Shown here in pieces: positions 46,558 to 57,565 of a DNA stretch of 64,000 nt (its first letter is position 1; each line of letters begins with the position of its first letter). The stretch is from the NCBI GenBank assembly GCA_001632425.1, contig KV425635.1, forward strand, positions 59,299-123,298, written 5' to 3'. Under the pieces are notes generated by a model, which was not told where the DNA came from, ran no database searches, and saw nothing but the letters and a program-made list of their open reading frames with translations. The translations under genes were made by a program, and so were the position numbers. Origin of the DNA: Neolentinus lepideus HHB14362 ss-1. Taxonomy: Eukaryota > Basidiomycota > Agaricomycetes > Gloeophyllales > Gloeophyllaceae.

Positions 46558-47985
46558 CTAACTCTGATCGCATCCTGCGAGCCAAGAGAGAAATGCTGGT
46601 AGTGGCTTATCGTAAAGACCAGTCTTCAGCTCTGTGTAGGCGTCGAAGCTATCCCAAGCTGCTCCACAATAGTCGATCTTAGGTGAAATATCGAACGATC
46701 CTAGGACTTTATATGCCTCATCGAGAGTCATCAAGTTTCCGCTTCGCATTGCTGGCAGGGGTTCCACGTATTCCCTGATGGCACTGCCGCTGGGCTGATA
46801 CTGGCGGCCCTCTGGGCTCAAGTGGCCGACATGGATATACCAGCGGTGGCTCGTTTTGGTTCTATACCCACGGACATCTTCTACGTCGTACGATGCCCAG
46901 TGCTTCTGGTGCCGCTTCAGGAGCACCATCTGGTTGAAAGCATCTGTGAAGGGGCGGAAGTGCTTCAGAGATGAATATTCGTCCAACAGTTGCCTCCCCA
47001 TTGGCAGTGGCGCAAAACCTGTCTTCCTGGCCAAGGTGAATACATCGTCCCACGTTAAGATGAGGAAGACAGGGATGTTCTGGTCCGGGCTGAGGGCGAT
47101 GCGGTCGTCTACACGAACGATGTTCTTTCCTGCAGTAACCCTCTTGATCGTGGCAAAGGTCGGTGGGCCGTCCTCGTCACCGCACAAAGTTGCTGATACG
47201 AAGTTAGGGTTTTCCAGGTCTGCTAACCTTAGGAGAGTCCTGGCTCTTCCTTTATCTACAGCGGATAAAGGCTGCACGTCTTCGGAGTCGGCGAATGCGA
47301 TGTTGTCCAGGTCATCGAAGGGAATTGGCTTGAAGTCCACACCCTCGATGGCGGCCCGCGCGGGATGTCTTTGTCGACTCGACGCCACAGCGATGAACAG
47401 AACAAGTCTCGGACCCTGCTTGGTGGGGAGATAGACCCGCATAATTCGGAACATGTTGTCCAACAGCCCCCAGGCAACACCTTCCCTCGTTACCGAAGGG
47501 GCTAATACTCTGGGAGGTCGCGCCTGTTGTTCCCAATCAAAGACGTGCTTCCCGTTACAGACGAAGCCGTGGTACACATCAACGTGAGGATTCGCTGAAC
47601 CATACAGTAACAGGTAAGCATCATCATCGCTGATTTAATAGAAACGCATTACCTGAGGATGCTTGATTGAGCGAGAAACGCATTCTTATGAGTGCTTCGA
47701 AGGTCGTCAGTAAGCTGACCCTGTGAGCAGTGCCCAGAAAGCAGTTAAGGAGCAAGTGACACCCGGGGACGATATGAAGTGGCGTTTGTCGGTATGGGAG
47801 ATAGACTTCTTGATGAGATCGAGCTTGTATGCCTGCAGCTGTGGCTCATGCCACACGCGAGTCGACTTCAGACCGTGGGTGGCAGGGCTATGCAGGTTGC
47901 GTAACGGTGACCTCTTGTCGGTAGCCTGCTGGTGCAAGGCCACCCGATATCGAATTCCTTAGTAATACGGTGTCGCCGCACTTGG
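46558..47985 (-). CDS. Unknown protein, multi-exon
   Basis: The main exon (46558 to about 47625) encodes YHGFVCNGKHVFDWEQQARPP, a basic middle, VFLILTWDDVFTLARKTGF and an end AFLSWLAGCDQS. The frame extends upstream through short exons: DDDAYLLLYGSANPHVDVYHGF back to about 47627, SILS and THKNAFLAQ (about 47645-47708), KRHFISSPG and SPATHGLKSTRVWHEPQLQ (about 47757-47960), each joined by plausible GT..AG introns in phase. The true start was not found. I do not recognise a domain. Long uninterrupted coding sequence and phase-consistent exons support a real gene of about 450 residues. Confidence 0.6.
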
Positions 47986-48570
47986 GCCTTCAGTGGCATC
48001 TCCCTTGTGGATGTAGCTTTACTGCGCCACAACGTCCGGAATTTACGATCGAGAGACCATCTACAGCAAGCTAACCTGACGACATGCTGGCAACAGCCAC
48101 CACGCACGACTGATGAAAACGTCAGTGTGGTAGCTCGACTCCAAATTACAACACCATATAGTTGGTTAACAGATACATTGTAGACCATATCTTACACGAA
48201 ATTGAATCTTAGCGAATCACTGAGAAGCCAGAGCCCTCCAACGAGGAGATACCTATGGACGACGTTGTGCCATTGATGGGCAGCATAACGCATACCATCA
48301 CTGCATAATATCTCAAGCCTCGCGATCTCCGGCCCTGAACAAACAGAAGTGTTTACCGAATGTCCGAAGCCCACATTTTCTGCGCGCAGTCGCGAACTAT
48401 GCGTGAGTGGTTCGAAATGGTCACTGGAATTCAAAGCAGAGAACTGCTTCCGTCGAGCGTCATATCAAGGCAGAGGGTCCAAGACAAAAACTAAGTACAG
48501 TAGCAATGGAGTTAGGGCGATAGAAAGGCGAGATCATTGTAAGGATGAGACAAAATGTTTCATTTGATGA
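47986..48570. other. Interval without supported gene
   Basis: Upstream of the unknown minus-strand gene; may hold its first exon and promoter. No motif seen. Confidence 0.35.
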
Positions 48571-49320
48571 TTATCGACCCCCTGATTCAGTCATTGTGGA
48601 TATCGTCGATGATCTGATCAGAATCCGAGAAAGACCAGATACAGGTGACTTCCTCGACGCTAACAATGATTCGCGCACGGGGCAAGTAAGACTCAGAGGA
48701 CATCCTCGTACTTTTGCTGGCAGTCTAGAGAAGATAGCATCACGCGTAGTGTTCGGACCAGGGAAATTGATAGTGAAAACGAGAGTTGCCAGGAGGGGTA
48801 CCGTGTTTTGATCAGGCGAAGGTTTTAATGTCAGGACGTCAGGAACGGTGAGAGTGGAACTAGGCAACCATATCGTCAGAGACACGAAGACATAAAATGA
48901 CCAAGCTGGAGCAGCATCACACACGGCGGCGAGATCGAATAGCATGCTTATGTCCTTGGAGAACAGAACTGTTAGCTGCCCATATGGGAAGTCAAGGTAA
49001 AGGCGAGTGCGGTCTCCGCAAGATAGTTGAGCCAACGAGTGAAGTCAAGTTTGAACAGTGCGATGGGCCCTTCCTCCATGGACTGCCACAGAGTCCTTGT
49101 AGACAGCGCGACATCCCTCCAGTGACGACAGATCTGGAGGAGAAGCAGTGGAGCGCTTCTCGGGTCGATCTCAACGAAAGGGTCGTCGAGGAAACAACGA
49201 ACGAAAATTTCGAAAGGACATCGAACAACAGAGCTTCCGTGACGGACACTGTACGACCGAGCCCAGGGGAAAATATCACAAAATAGTCCAAGGTAGTACT
49301 GCGGGAAATGAAGCCCAGGC
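48571..49320 (-). pseudogene. F-box protein remnant or intron-rich F-box gene
   Basis: In one minus-strand frame, about 49215-48980, the text reads RCPFEIFVRCFLDDPFVEIDP, SAPLLLLQICRHWRDVALSTRTLWQSM, then FTRWLNYLAETALAF. This is the pattern of basidiomycete F-box proteins (LPxEIxxxIF, DPRSAPLLLxxVCxxWRxVALSTPxLW). The normal Leu-Pro opening is degraded to Arg-Cys-Pro and a stop follows within about 45 codons of the F-box. A second frame (48571-49035) continues leftward with hydrophobic text but I find no clear intron join. A decayed copy is more likely than a functional gene. F-box proteins present substrates to SCF ubiquitin ligases. Confidence 0.55.
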
Positions 49321-50401
49321 GTGGGGCGAGTCTGCCTAGCTATGACAGGTGGGTGTATGAGCGCTTGTTGAAGTTGTGGACTTGCTCTTCATTTACAAGG
49401 CGTAGATGGGAGTTCTTCGAAATAACACAAACCTCTGTGAGCGCCGTTGCGGCAGTATGGCGCTAGGAACGTAGCAGGTAGCAGAAACTGCAGTCTGACA
49501 ACTGGAAACGAGACGTTTTGTGGATATATGCGCTCATTTCGTGCACAATATTCGATATAGAGGCTGTCTCCGAAACGCTGGCCTGGCACGCAGTGACGGA
49601 GCTAAGGGAGAGATGTCGACAGGTCACAGGCTGGGAACAAGCAGCAATGATGGTGGGAACAAGAGAACTTGCAGGCCGACGACTGGCAGACAGCAGTCCT
49701 GGCTATATGCATGTAGCACAGTCACAGAATCAAGCCCATGTCCTGCATTGTCCATGAGTATCACGAGTGTTCGACGTTGAGTGGTTACTGAGGGTATTGA
49801 CGAATTATGGACGTCGACGAGCAGAGACAGTCGAAGTGGAGAGCGAGGAAATTTAGATGTGACATTATGCATGTGACCTGGTGATGCGGTATTAATCACG
49901 TGCATGGTGACGTATCGCGTTTTCCCGGCGCCACACTTTAAACGTGTGCGATGAAGAAGAGCGGTTGTCTCTTCAGACACAACACACAGATGAAAATTAC
50001 CATGGTATAGTGTGGAATACATTGAGCAAAAGGAATGCCTCAGAGAGAATAGACACGCGAACCTAGAAATGTGGACACGAAATCAACATAGCGATATGAT
50101 TTGATACCGGAGGATGCCGAGGTGGTGCAGGCCACAATCGGGCAGCAGCCAATCGCAGGCCGCCACCGTGGCTCGGAGCGCTGCAGTGTCTCAACTGCAA
50201 GCCGAATATGCACACATAGCAGCGGCAGGTGGGTCGAAGAGAATGAACCCTACCCAGCAGTAATGGAAAGGGCACAGAGATCTAGCAGCCCCGGCATGTG
50301 AAGCGCTGAGAGAAGCGGTGGGCAACATATGGCGAATAATATCGATACAAAATAACTTAATGCAGCAGTCTAAGAAGGCACAGAAACGAAAATAAAGCAC
50401 C
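49321..50401. other. Gene-poor interval
   Basis: No supported gene. Overlapping frames of 66-132 codons on both strands without motifs; may hold further decayed parts of the F-box copy. Confidence 0.4.
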
Positions 50402-52584
50402 CTAATCCGCATATTTCGAGTACTTCCTAATCCTTGCGCCGTACTACCAATCCGTCAAAGTCAGCACAATTACACCACAACAGTACAAGACCACGCACCT
50501 TCCAAAGGACCCACGGGATCGGAATCATCACCACCGACAACAGCGCCACAAGCGTGCTCCCCCACGCGACCCCGCCAGGTCCGCCCAAATTGTTAAACAT
50601 CGCCCTCGCAAACAGCGGGAATGCAGCTCCAAGGCCGCTCCGGAAGAAGTCGTTCCCCGCGAGCACCGACGCACCATAGCGCGGATACGCATCGCCGAGG
50701 TAGTTCAAGACAGCCTGGAAAAGGATAAAGGTGCCCATGCCAAAGAATGCCGAGCCGATGGTCGGGACGATCCAGGGAATAGAGGAGCTTGATGTCCACC
50801 CGAACCAGAATATAGAGATGGGCAGCTAAGTAAAGAGGGACATTGGATGAGCACAGATAATTGGAAATAACGAAGAACACTTACCAAGATACCGCCGGCG
50901 AATGCGGGAAGGAGACGCTTCTCCGGAACGATGTACATCCCATCCTGCTCGAACTGCTTCTCCAGGTAGAAGTAGCAATAGATACAGAAGAACAGATAGC
51001 TAGAGTAGGCGTGAAACGTCAAGGTTTGACAGAGCGCGACTACCAAAGCGCGTACCCGATCAGTGCCCCAACAAAGATACCCAGGAATGCAAGGCCCTCC
51101 TGTCCTCCGTTGAAGCCGTGGTCTACGATGTAGACAATTGGGAACGCCTGAAAACATAATAGTACATTAGCCTGGATATGACGTGCAACAAGACGTAACT
51201 CACCTCGAACCAAAGATACAGCAATCCATACACCAACGCAATATAAAGGTTCAAGAAGAACACAATCGGCTCCGTCAGCATCAAAATAAACGGCCTCACA
51301 AGGGTCATCAGCGCCGCCTCCTTCACCGACATATGGGCCTGCTCGATCTCGCCCTCCGTCTTCAGATTCTCATTGCCCGTCAACTTCCTCAACCTCCGTG
51401 CACGCTTGTGCAGGATGTTCGCCCCAGACGTCTCGGGCAGGCAGAAGATGAGGAACGCGAGCGTGCCGCCGGAGAGCCAAAGGAGGATCCAGATGGTCCA
51501 GCGCCAGTCTTCTGCGTCAGCGGCGAAACCACCGAGCAGAGGACCCAGGACAGGCCCGCAGACGGCTGAGATACCCCATATTCCAATCGCGTAGGCCCGT
51601 TTTCTGGGTATATACTGATGAATGGAACCGTGAGATGTGGTGTTAGCGACAAGGGATGGCGAAGACGTACTATGTCGGCGATGGATGCACCGCCGGTAGC
51701 AAGGCATGGTGAACCTATAAAGCCAGCCACAAACCGCAGGGGAAGCAAGGCACCGAGATTGTCGCATAACTTTGAGATGATAAACCGTTTAGAACGTCTC
51801 ATAACCACGAGGCCACACGCGACTCACCGCCGTCGGTACTTGTATACACACGAAAATGGCAAGAGTTATGATGTATATCCGCATTCGCCCCAAGGCTGGA
51901 ACCTCTGAGAGCGGAGACAGGAACTGAGAGCAAGTGTATCAGGTTAACAGTACTGGATACCACAACAAATGTGCTTACCATCGGACCAACACCGTAGCCA
52001 ATGACGAATAACGTCAGACCCAGCGTAGCAGCAGTGATCGATACTCCAAACTGCATCGTGAGGTCCACGATACCAGCGGTGTAGATACTACTGCCGATAT
52101 AGACCGAGAAGGTGAGTAAACACAGCTGGCTGGTGACAAACGCCTTCTTGGCCGACGACCAGTTCCGCGGATTCTCTGGGTCGTCAGGGCCATACCAGGT
52201 GACAAGATTAGGGTCCCAGCCTTTCTCGGTGTCAGTGTCTGTTGACTGAGTTGGCTGGGTATCTGTGCGAGGATCAGACACCTCCTCGACACGACCATCT
52301 GTCTTCTGGTCCGGCGTTGGCCCCTTCTCCCCCGCAATCCCCCTCTTCGTAGCCGTCGCACTGCCCGTGTTAGGATTGATCGCGGTGGCGTCTGAAGTAG
52401 TAGAAGACGTGGAGGGTCGATGTCCGTATGGGTCGATAGCGTCCGGATGGGCGGCTTGCCACTCCTGATAGTAGTGTTCGGGCGCTCTAAAGCCTGGCTG
52501 TTGGTCCGGGTAGGGGCACAGCTTGCCTTTAGAGACGATGTTCAGTATGCCCCCGATGAAGGTCTCCCGTAAGAGGTCTGACAT
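50402..52584 (-). CDS. MFS transporter, DHA1-type drug/polyamine exporter
   Basis: Twelve-helix plasma-membrane antiporter. I start at 52584 ([15 protein letters not shown]), which matches the usual opening of this fungal subfamily; an in-frame ATG at 52620 adds 12 residues. After a Thr/Asp-rich cytosolic lead comes [26 protein letters not shown], the subfamily signature before helix 1, then [27 protein letters not shown], the motif C-like [55 protein letters not shown], and helices ending with [16 protein letters not shown] and [28 protein letters not shown]; stop TAG at 50402-50404. Several introns (near 51148-51203, 51615-51670, 51765-51825 and 51911-51980). No break seen. Substrate unknown. 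A damaged copy of its first exons lies 1.5 kb further right. Confidence 0.88.
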
Positions 52585-52620
52585 GGTGAATAGGAAAGAA
52601 GAGAGGGATGCGGCTGACAT

Positions 52621-53325
52621 AGGGCGGTCTGATCTCTTAAGGGAACCGGGCGGGGTGGCAGCGGGTGATTGAGTAATACTGCGTCAGCCGCCATTTGTGC
52701 TATCGGTGTACCTAGATGACAGCCGCAAGTACGCTGTCCTTGCAGTTGACACGGGGCTGGCTATTAGAATTAGTACAGACGCGATCGGAGCACACGTGAC
52801 GTCATGTAGCGCACTCTCCATAAATCGGAAACACAGCTCCAGAGGCCTTTCACGTATACTACTACTATAAAAGAGTTGAGGGCAAACCTTAGGAAGAATA
52901 TTTACCGTTCGCAAATTGACACTCACCAAAGGTTGTCCGGAGAGAGGAAAGACGCTGGCGAGACCCAGACGGAGCTCGACTTGGACTTGGAAGATGGTAA
53001 CACATACACTTCACTGCATCGGAGACTACGAAAGCGGAAATATATTCAGTGGAATGCATGCGCAGTGGGCCAAGCTTTCGCTTTGGCGGTATTTGGCGGA
53101 AAATCGAATTATAGCGTTCTGAAACATTTGCCCACGGATATTGTGGCTCAAACTTCTCGGGTTAGGATCACACTCTCCAGGATGAAGTTGAGATTAGGAT
53201 TCACCTTGTTGTACAGGATTAGTCTTGTAACAAAACTCTGTATAACTTGGAACACTCGTGCCATGCACAAAATAGTCTGGCACTACTGTATCGTACAGCA
53301 GCATTTCAAACTCCGTTTATTCTCT
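52621..53325. other. Intergenic, contains one arm of a short duplication
   Basis: Upstream region of the MFS gene. About 52926-52990 (GTTGTCCGGA..GCTGGCGAGACCCAG..GAG) reappears diverged at about 53861-53925. No supported gene. Confidence 0.5.
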
Positions 53326-53860
53326 TTCAGCATAACTTCGAGATGATAAAAGGTCTCATAACTAAGAGGCCACAATCGACTCACCGTTGTCGGTACTTGT
53401 ATACACACGAAAATGGCGGGGGTTACGATATATATATCCATATCCGGATCTGAGAGCGGAGACAGGAACTAAGAGCAAGTGTATCAGGTCAAATCAGGTC
53501 GACACAGGTCAACAGCACTGGATACCACAGCAAATGGGCTGGACGTAGCAGCAACGGTCGATACTCCAAAATCTATCGTGATATCCACGATACCAGCGGT
53601 GTATATACTACTGCCGATATAGACCAAAAAGGCGAGTAAACATAGCTGACTAACGAACGCCTTCTTAGCCGACGACCAGTTCCGCGGATTCTATGGGTCG
53701 TCAGGGCCATACCAGGTGACGAGATTAGGGTCCCATCCTTTCTCGGTGTCAGCGTACGTTGACTGAGTTGGCTGGGTGTCTGTGCGAAGATCAGGCGCCT
53801 CCTCGACGCGATCATCTGGCTTCTGGTCCAGCGTTGGCCCCTTCTCCCCCGCAATCACCA
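53326..53860 (-). pseudogene. Broken partial copy of the MFS transporter 5' region
   Basis: About 530 bp match 51765-52345 of the MFS gene at high but imperfect identity, in the same orientation: the intron-flanking AACTTCGAGATGATAAA and GAGAGCGGAGACAGGAACT, and coding text including [15 protein letters not shown] followed by a stop in place of the Glu-Asn-Pro continuation, then a frame disrupted by substitutions and a deletion of about 40 bp around 53540. It begins before helix 1 and stops within an early exon, so no transporter can be made. The copy breaks at CCCGCAATC (about 53857), where unrelated sequence follows. Confidence 0.85.
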
Positions 53861-54083
53861 CAGGTTGTCCGGATGCAGGCAAGATGCTGGCGAGACCCAG
53901 GCCGAGATTGACTTCGACATGGGACATCTCGACGTACAGGATGTTCATCGTGGTCTACAGGTGCTTTCGACAACGCAGATTCCATGTTTAGGCGTTCCAA
54001 ACAGCTTCAGGTACGGGCAGAAAGGGAAACGATGAGGCAAGGCCTCACGATGTGCAGGACAGTTAAGGACGCAGTTCAAGTTC

Positions 54084-54410
54084 ATGTCCCAACTGCGGGA
54101 ATGCTCTCGTCCCCGGTGTTCCTTGGAGACTGGGAGACGGTCAGCGACTGGGGGATCTATTTGCGTGCAGTTTAGAGTACAATCTTCAAAAGATTTGCAC
54201 TTACCCGAGCTAGCCCAGTTAGCTCAGCCCGCCTCTATTCGACCGAATTCGAAGCCCATCGAGAACATGCTTCTTAGGTCTTTGAATGATAGTGCATTCC
54301 GCTTCAATGATCTCCGATTCTACGCTTTTACCAGTCGTCTACCTTTCGGTCGAGTCTGCCGACCGCGTGCCATGTCGGCAAACATCCATACTCTTGTTGG
54401 AGCACAGTGA
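54084..54410 (+). pseudogene. BTB-like gene fragment
   Basis: The frame contains LLRSLNDSAF, then FNDLRFYAFTSRLPFGRVCRPRAMSANIHTL, which corresponds segment by segment to the end of exon 1 of the complete BTB-like gene at 12499 (FNDTKFCVYSSRLSSGRVCHPRPLFANSSIL). The upstream text (QSSKDLHLPELAQLAQPAS) does not match. None of the later exons (WxALLxYLYTG, CSPKSMYR) follows within 1 kb. A truncated relic. Confidence 0.7.
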
Positions 54411-54503
54411 ACAAGCATGGGCATATATGGGCGCTAGTAAGTGTCGTCTGTCACGATCATGTACCTCAAGCCTGTTAATAGCCGATTTACCGACTCCTTA
54501 ACC

Positions 54504-55241
54504 ACAGTCGACTCTCTCATAACCCATACGGGTCCGTGGACGTCCCCAAGTACGAGTTATTGCAGAGTATGGATTGCGAGAGAGGTCATTAAAATATCAT
54601 TAAAATACAAATTATTGTAACGGGCATGGTTGTTGCGAGACCGAACCCGGCACCTAATAGAACATAACGTGACTGAAAGAGACTCGCAACGGACTGTGAG
54701 AGCAAGAAAGGCGTCGATTACTGGCGTTGGCAAGACAAAGAGCTACTAACTACAGTGTGACGACGAACTAGACTACGTTACATAAGCATGTATGGCCTTG
54801 GCCATTACAATTATATATATACAAGAATAATACTATTAGAAGGTTCTATCATATCATGAATGAATGTTTCGAGCAAAGTAATCGGTAATCTGGCATCGAG
54901 AACTGATTCCAGCTCCCTGATTTGCTCATCCACGTGACTTCCTCGTCTGATATCGTGACATGAAGGGTGGCGAGCAGCATCCGGTCCCTTCCGAGTATCA
55001 TATCATATGAGTTTCGGCTGTAGAACTAATATTTCTGGTCTATTGTCGCCTCAAGTATAGTAAATTCTACCCAAAATGGAATAAATGTATAGGTTATGAT
55101 TGGCTGAGAAGCCATGGGTTATGGAGTATTACAGAGATATGGGTTGTCACGTAAATTAATTAGGAACCAACTCGGTGGACGCAAAAATGTATGGGTTAGA
55201 GCAGAGTAGGGGTTGTTAGAGAGATGGGTTAAGTCGACTGT
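54504..55241. mobile_element. Candidate DNA-transposon relic with short terminal inverted repeats
   Basis: ACAGTCGACT (54504-54513) is matched by inverted AGTCGACTGT (55232-55241). Just inside both ends lie AACCCAT/ATGGGTT words (54521-54527 on the left; near 55108, 55138, 55190 and 55224 on the right), giving subterminal repeats. No transposase. No clean target duplication could be assigned, and the core is a palindrome, so the terminal match is only ten bases. Confidence 0.35.
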
Positions 55242-55298
55242 AAGTGTATTCACTATTGTGGATACATCCTGAGTATTGTGGTGATATTTCATTAGTAA

Positions 55299-55487
55299 CC
55301 TCCTATCTCGTCTGCGTCCACTCCGATCAAGTCAGAGGAAGACCTATCAGAGCTCTTGATGTCCACAGAGAACTACGGCCCCAAGGATGACAGCGACCTC
55401 AAAGAAAGCGGCTTCGAATTCAACAACATGTCCCCCGAAGAGAAGGCTATGTGGAAGCGGTCGCGAGAGTACGGACGTTCATCGTAA
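55299..55487 (+). other. Isolated coding-like segment, unknown
   Basis: An open frame of 62 codons follows a stop at 55296 and an AG at 55294-55295, and reads STPIKSEEDLSELLMSTENY, then ESGFEFNNMSPEEKAMWKRSREYGRSS and stop. The composition is protein-like (acidic helix, then MSPEEKAMWKRS) and unlike the AT-rich surroundings. It may be the last exon of a lost or displaced gene. I do not recognise it. Confidence 0.35.
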
Positions 55488-56622
55488 CATCTAACCAGAT
55501 CCTGCGGTTAACTCGAGGGCTATGACGTCTGGATGCAGCGCTTTGCCTTTGAAATGTGAGCGCGTGAGCACTGGCAGTAAGGGTAGTAATCTCACTTCGA
55601 ATTCCCTTCCTGTCGTAGATAGTACGCTTTCGAATTCCACCTTTATGCCGACAGGCTTCAATCCACGACTTTCTTCAGACTTCCTGCCAGCGTAACGCAG
55701 GAAACAACGTATAATTAATGGCTCAAATGGAACCGCTCAGTGATCACCAAAATACACGTATCACCTAGCGAAAAAAGGCTAGCATGAAGCTAGTCCCTGC
55801 TGATCTCGAATTGTTGAATGGCGTCCGAAGTATTGCACCGGCCTTACAGCTAGGGGTGGAAGATCTAGAGCGGCAACCACTTGAAGCTATAGATGCCCGT
55901 TCTAACGAATAGAACATCGTCACCGAACTCTTCTTGAGATACGGTTTGAAGTTGGCGCTTATACTTCTCTGTTCGTCGGATCACGAGTCTCCTGCAGGAT
56001 TACGAAGGTTTAGAAGATGGAGATGGGATTCTTGCGTGACCGCCTCATAGCGGCGGTGACGCAGACATGGAATGCAAGGTCCGGAAGGCGTGCACATCCG
56101 AGTTTTCGTGTCGCGCGGATGTCGTGGCGGACGTAGTCGAGATGCTGGCCAGCAATGTGATCAATCCCGTATAAGCGCTAGGAGGACAGTCGTTGCCGGG
56201 TATTATAGAATTTCAATTTGATATCGACCATTCAGAACACCCAGAAGTTGACAAAGACAGTGCCAGACTTGCACGCCGAAACTCTGATCCAGACCGCTGA
56301 TAGCCAGTAGGCACGATTGGCCCAAGCTAGGCTTGCGGCCCAAAGCATTGGCGTCGGCTAATGATGATGGCTTCAAGATGGCACCTACTATTGCTGAATG
56401 CTCGGCGGGCGTCTGTAATATTGTTGTTGCACCATCTAAGTGTAGGACCCCGGTGTTACGAGGATTGATTTCATGCACTGTTTAAGCCAAGATCTCCTTG
56501 TGTACTACTAGCACCCGGCTTTGCGGTTGCATGGTCAGACTCGGCTGTGACACAAGTTTTCAGACCACCACGGCGCTGAAACCTGTTCACCGCACGAAGA
56601 ACGAGTATTGAAGTCGTCAGCC
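55488..56622. other. Gene-poor interval
   Basis: No supported gene; the minus frame 56203-56478 lacks any family feature. Confidence 0.4.
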
Positions 56623-57370
56623 TTAAGGTCCAGTCAGGAACGAGATGTTCAGATCAAAACGGTGGATGGCAAGTACGCACATATTTTTGGCACGCTCTGC
56701 ATGCAAACTTCTCTCGAACGTAAAATAACACGTGCCACAGAATAGGATAGTGAGGACTAGCAGAAAGGACGCTATCGCAGAGATAGCCGTGCATGTCGCG
56801 GCGACTGCCAATGGCTGGTATAACCACAGCAATATCTCCAATCCAATTATCTGATATCGTTGAGATTTTCCTAACCTGCATGACGACACATGGATAAAGC
56901 GCACGTACAGTAACAGTGATACCTGCCACGACTCCGATGAAAGCAAGGAACAAGAATGCAAATCCTCCCACAACAGGGATAGCCAGATAAAAGCTAGGCG
57001 GGCATAAGTCCCACTCCACGTCCAGCAACATGGTCGACCCAGACGGCATCACTCCTGGCGGAAGCTCAGGTTCTGCTCTTGGTGGAGGCATGTCGAACAA
57101 CATGGTCGCTAGCGCACCGAAAAATGCTGCAAAGATGTGGATAAAGATCGACGAATAGAAAAATACGTGGACGAGGACACTGCCATCTGAGGGGATAGCA
57201 GAAAGCAGTTGAGCTTGCAAGCTTGCGAAGAACGTCGCAATGAGCGCAATGTTTCCGCTCGTCTTTCCAAGCGGGACCATCAACGGGATGAAGAGGCGGA
57301 GCGAGTCGAGGATTTCGGCGGACGACCAGGGTACATCTTTGGATTCAGATGCATCGTCTTTGCTCGCCAT
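56623..57370 (-). CDS. Four-helix membrane protein, unknown
   Basis: Start ATG at 57368-57370 (MASKDDASESKDVPW); an in-frame ATG at 57424 would add 18 residues. The first exon encodes three hydrophobic segments (NIALIATFFASLQAQLLSAI; VLVHVFFYSSIFIHIFAAFFG; AIPVVGGFAFLFLAFIGVVAG) and ends RALYPCVVMQ at about 56877. After an intron (GTTAGG..CCAG, about 56821-56876) exon 2 begins PLAVAATCTAISAIASFLLVL, a fourth helix, and ends NISFLTGP, stop at 56623-56625. The acidic N-terminus before the first helix and short loops resemble small fungal membrane proteins without known function. Divergent from ILV6. Confidence 0.65.
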
Positions 57371-57565
57371 GTCATGGTAGGAAGGAGTGAGACAGTGCTT
57401 GTTCGTCTCATTAATGCGACGCATTAGAAGTCACAGGGACGGCCTTCCTGGGAAACCTAGTCCGACATGTCGTCCCGCCATGGACCTGGTGGACTCGGCC
57501 GACCAGACCCGAAAGTAATTCAAGCATCTAGTGAACTTTGACTCGGTCTACTTCTCCGTACTGTA
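57371..57565. promoter_or_regulatory. Short divergent promoter, membrane protein and ILV6
   Basis: Only 195 bp separate the two start codons, so the two genes probably share a bidirectional promoter. No specific site stands out. Confidence 0.4.
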
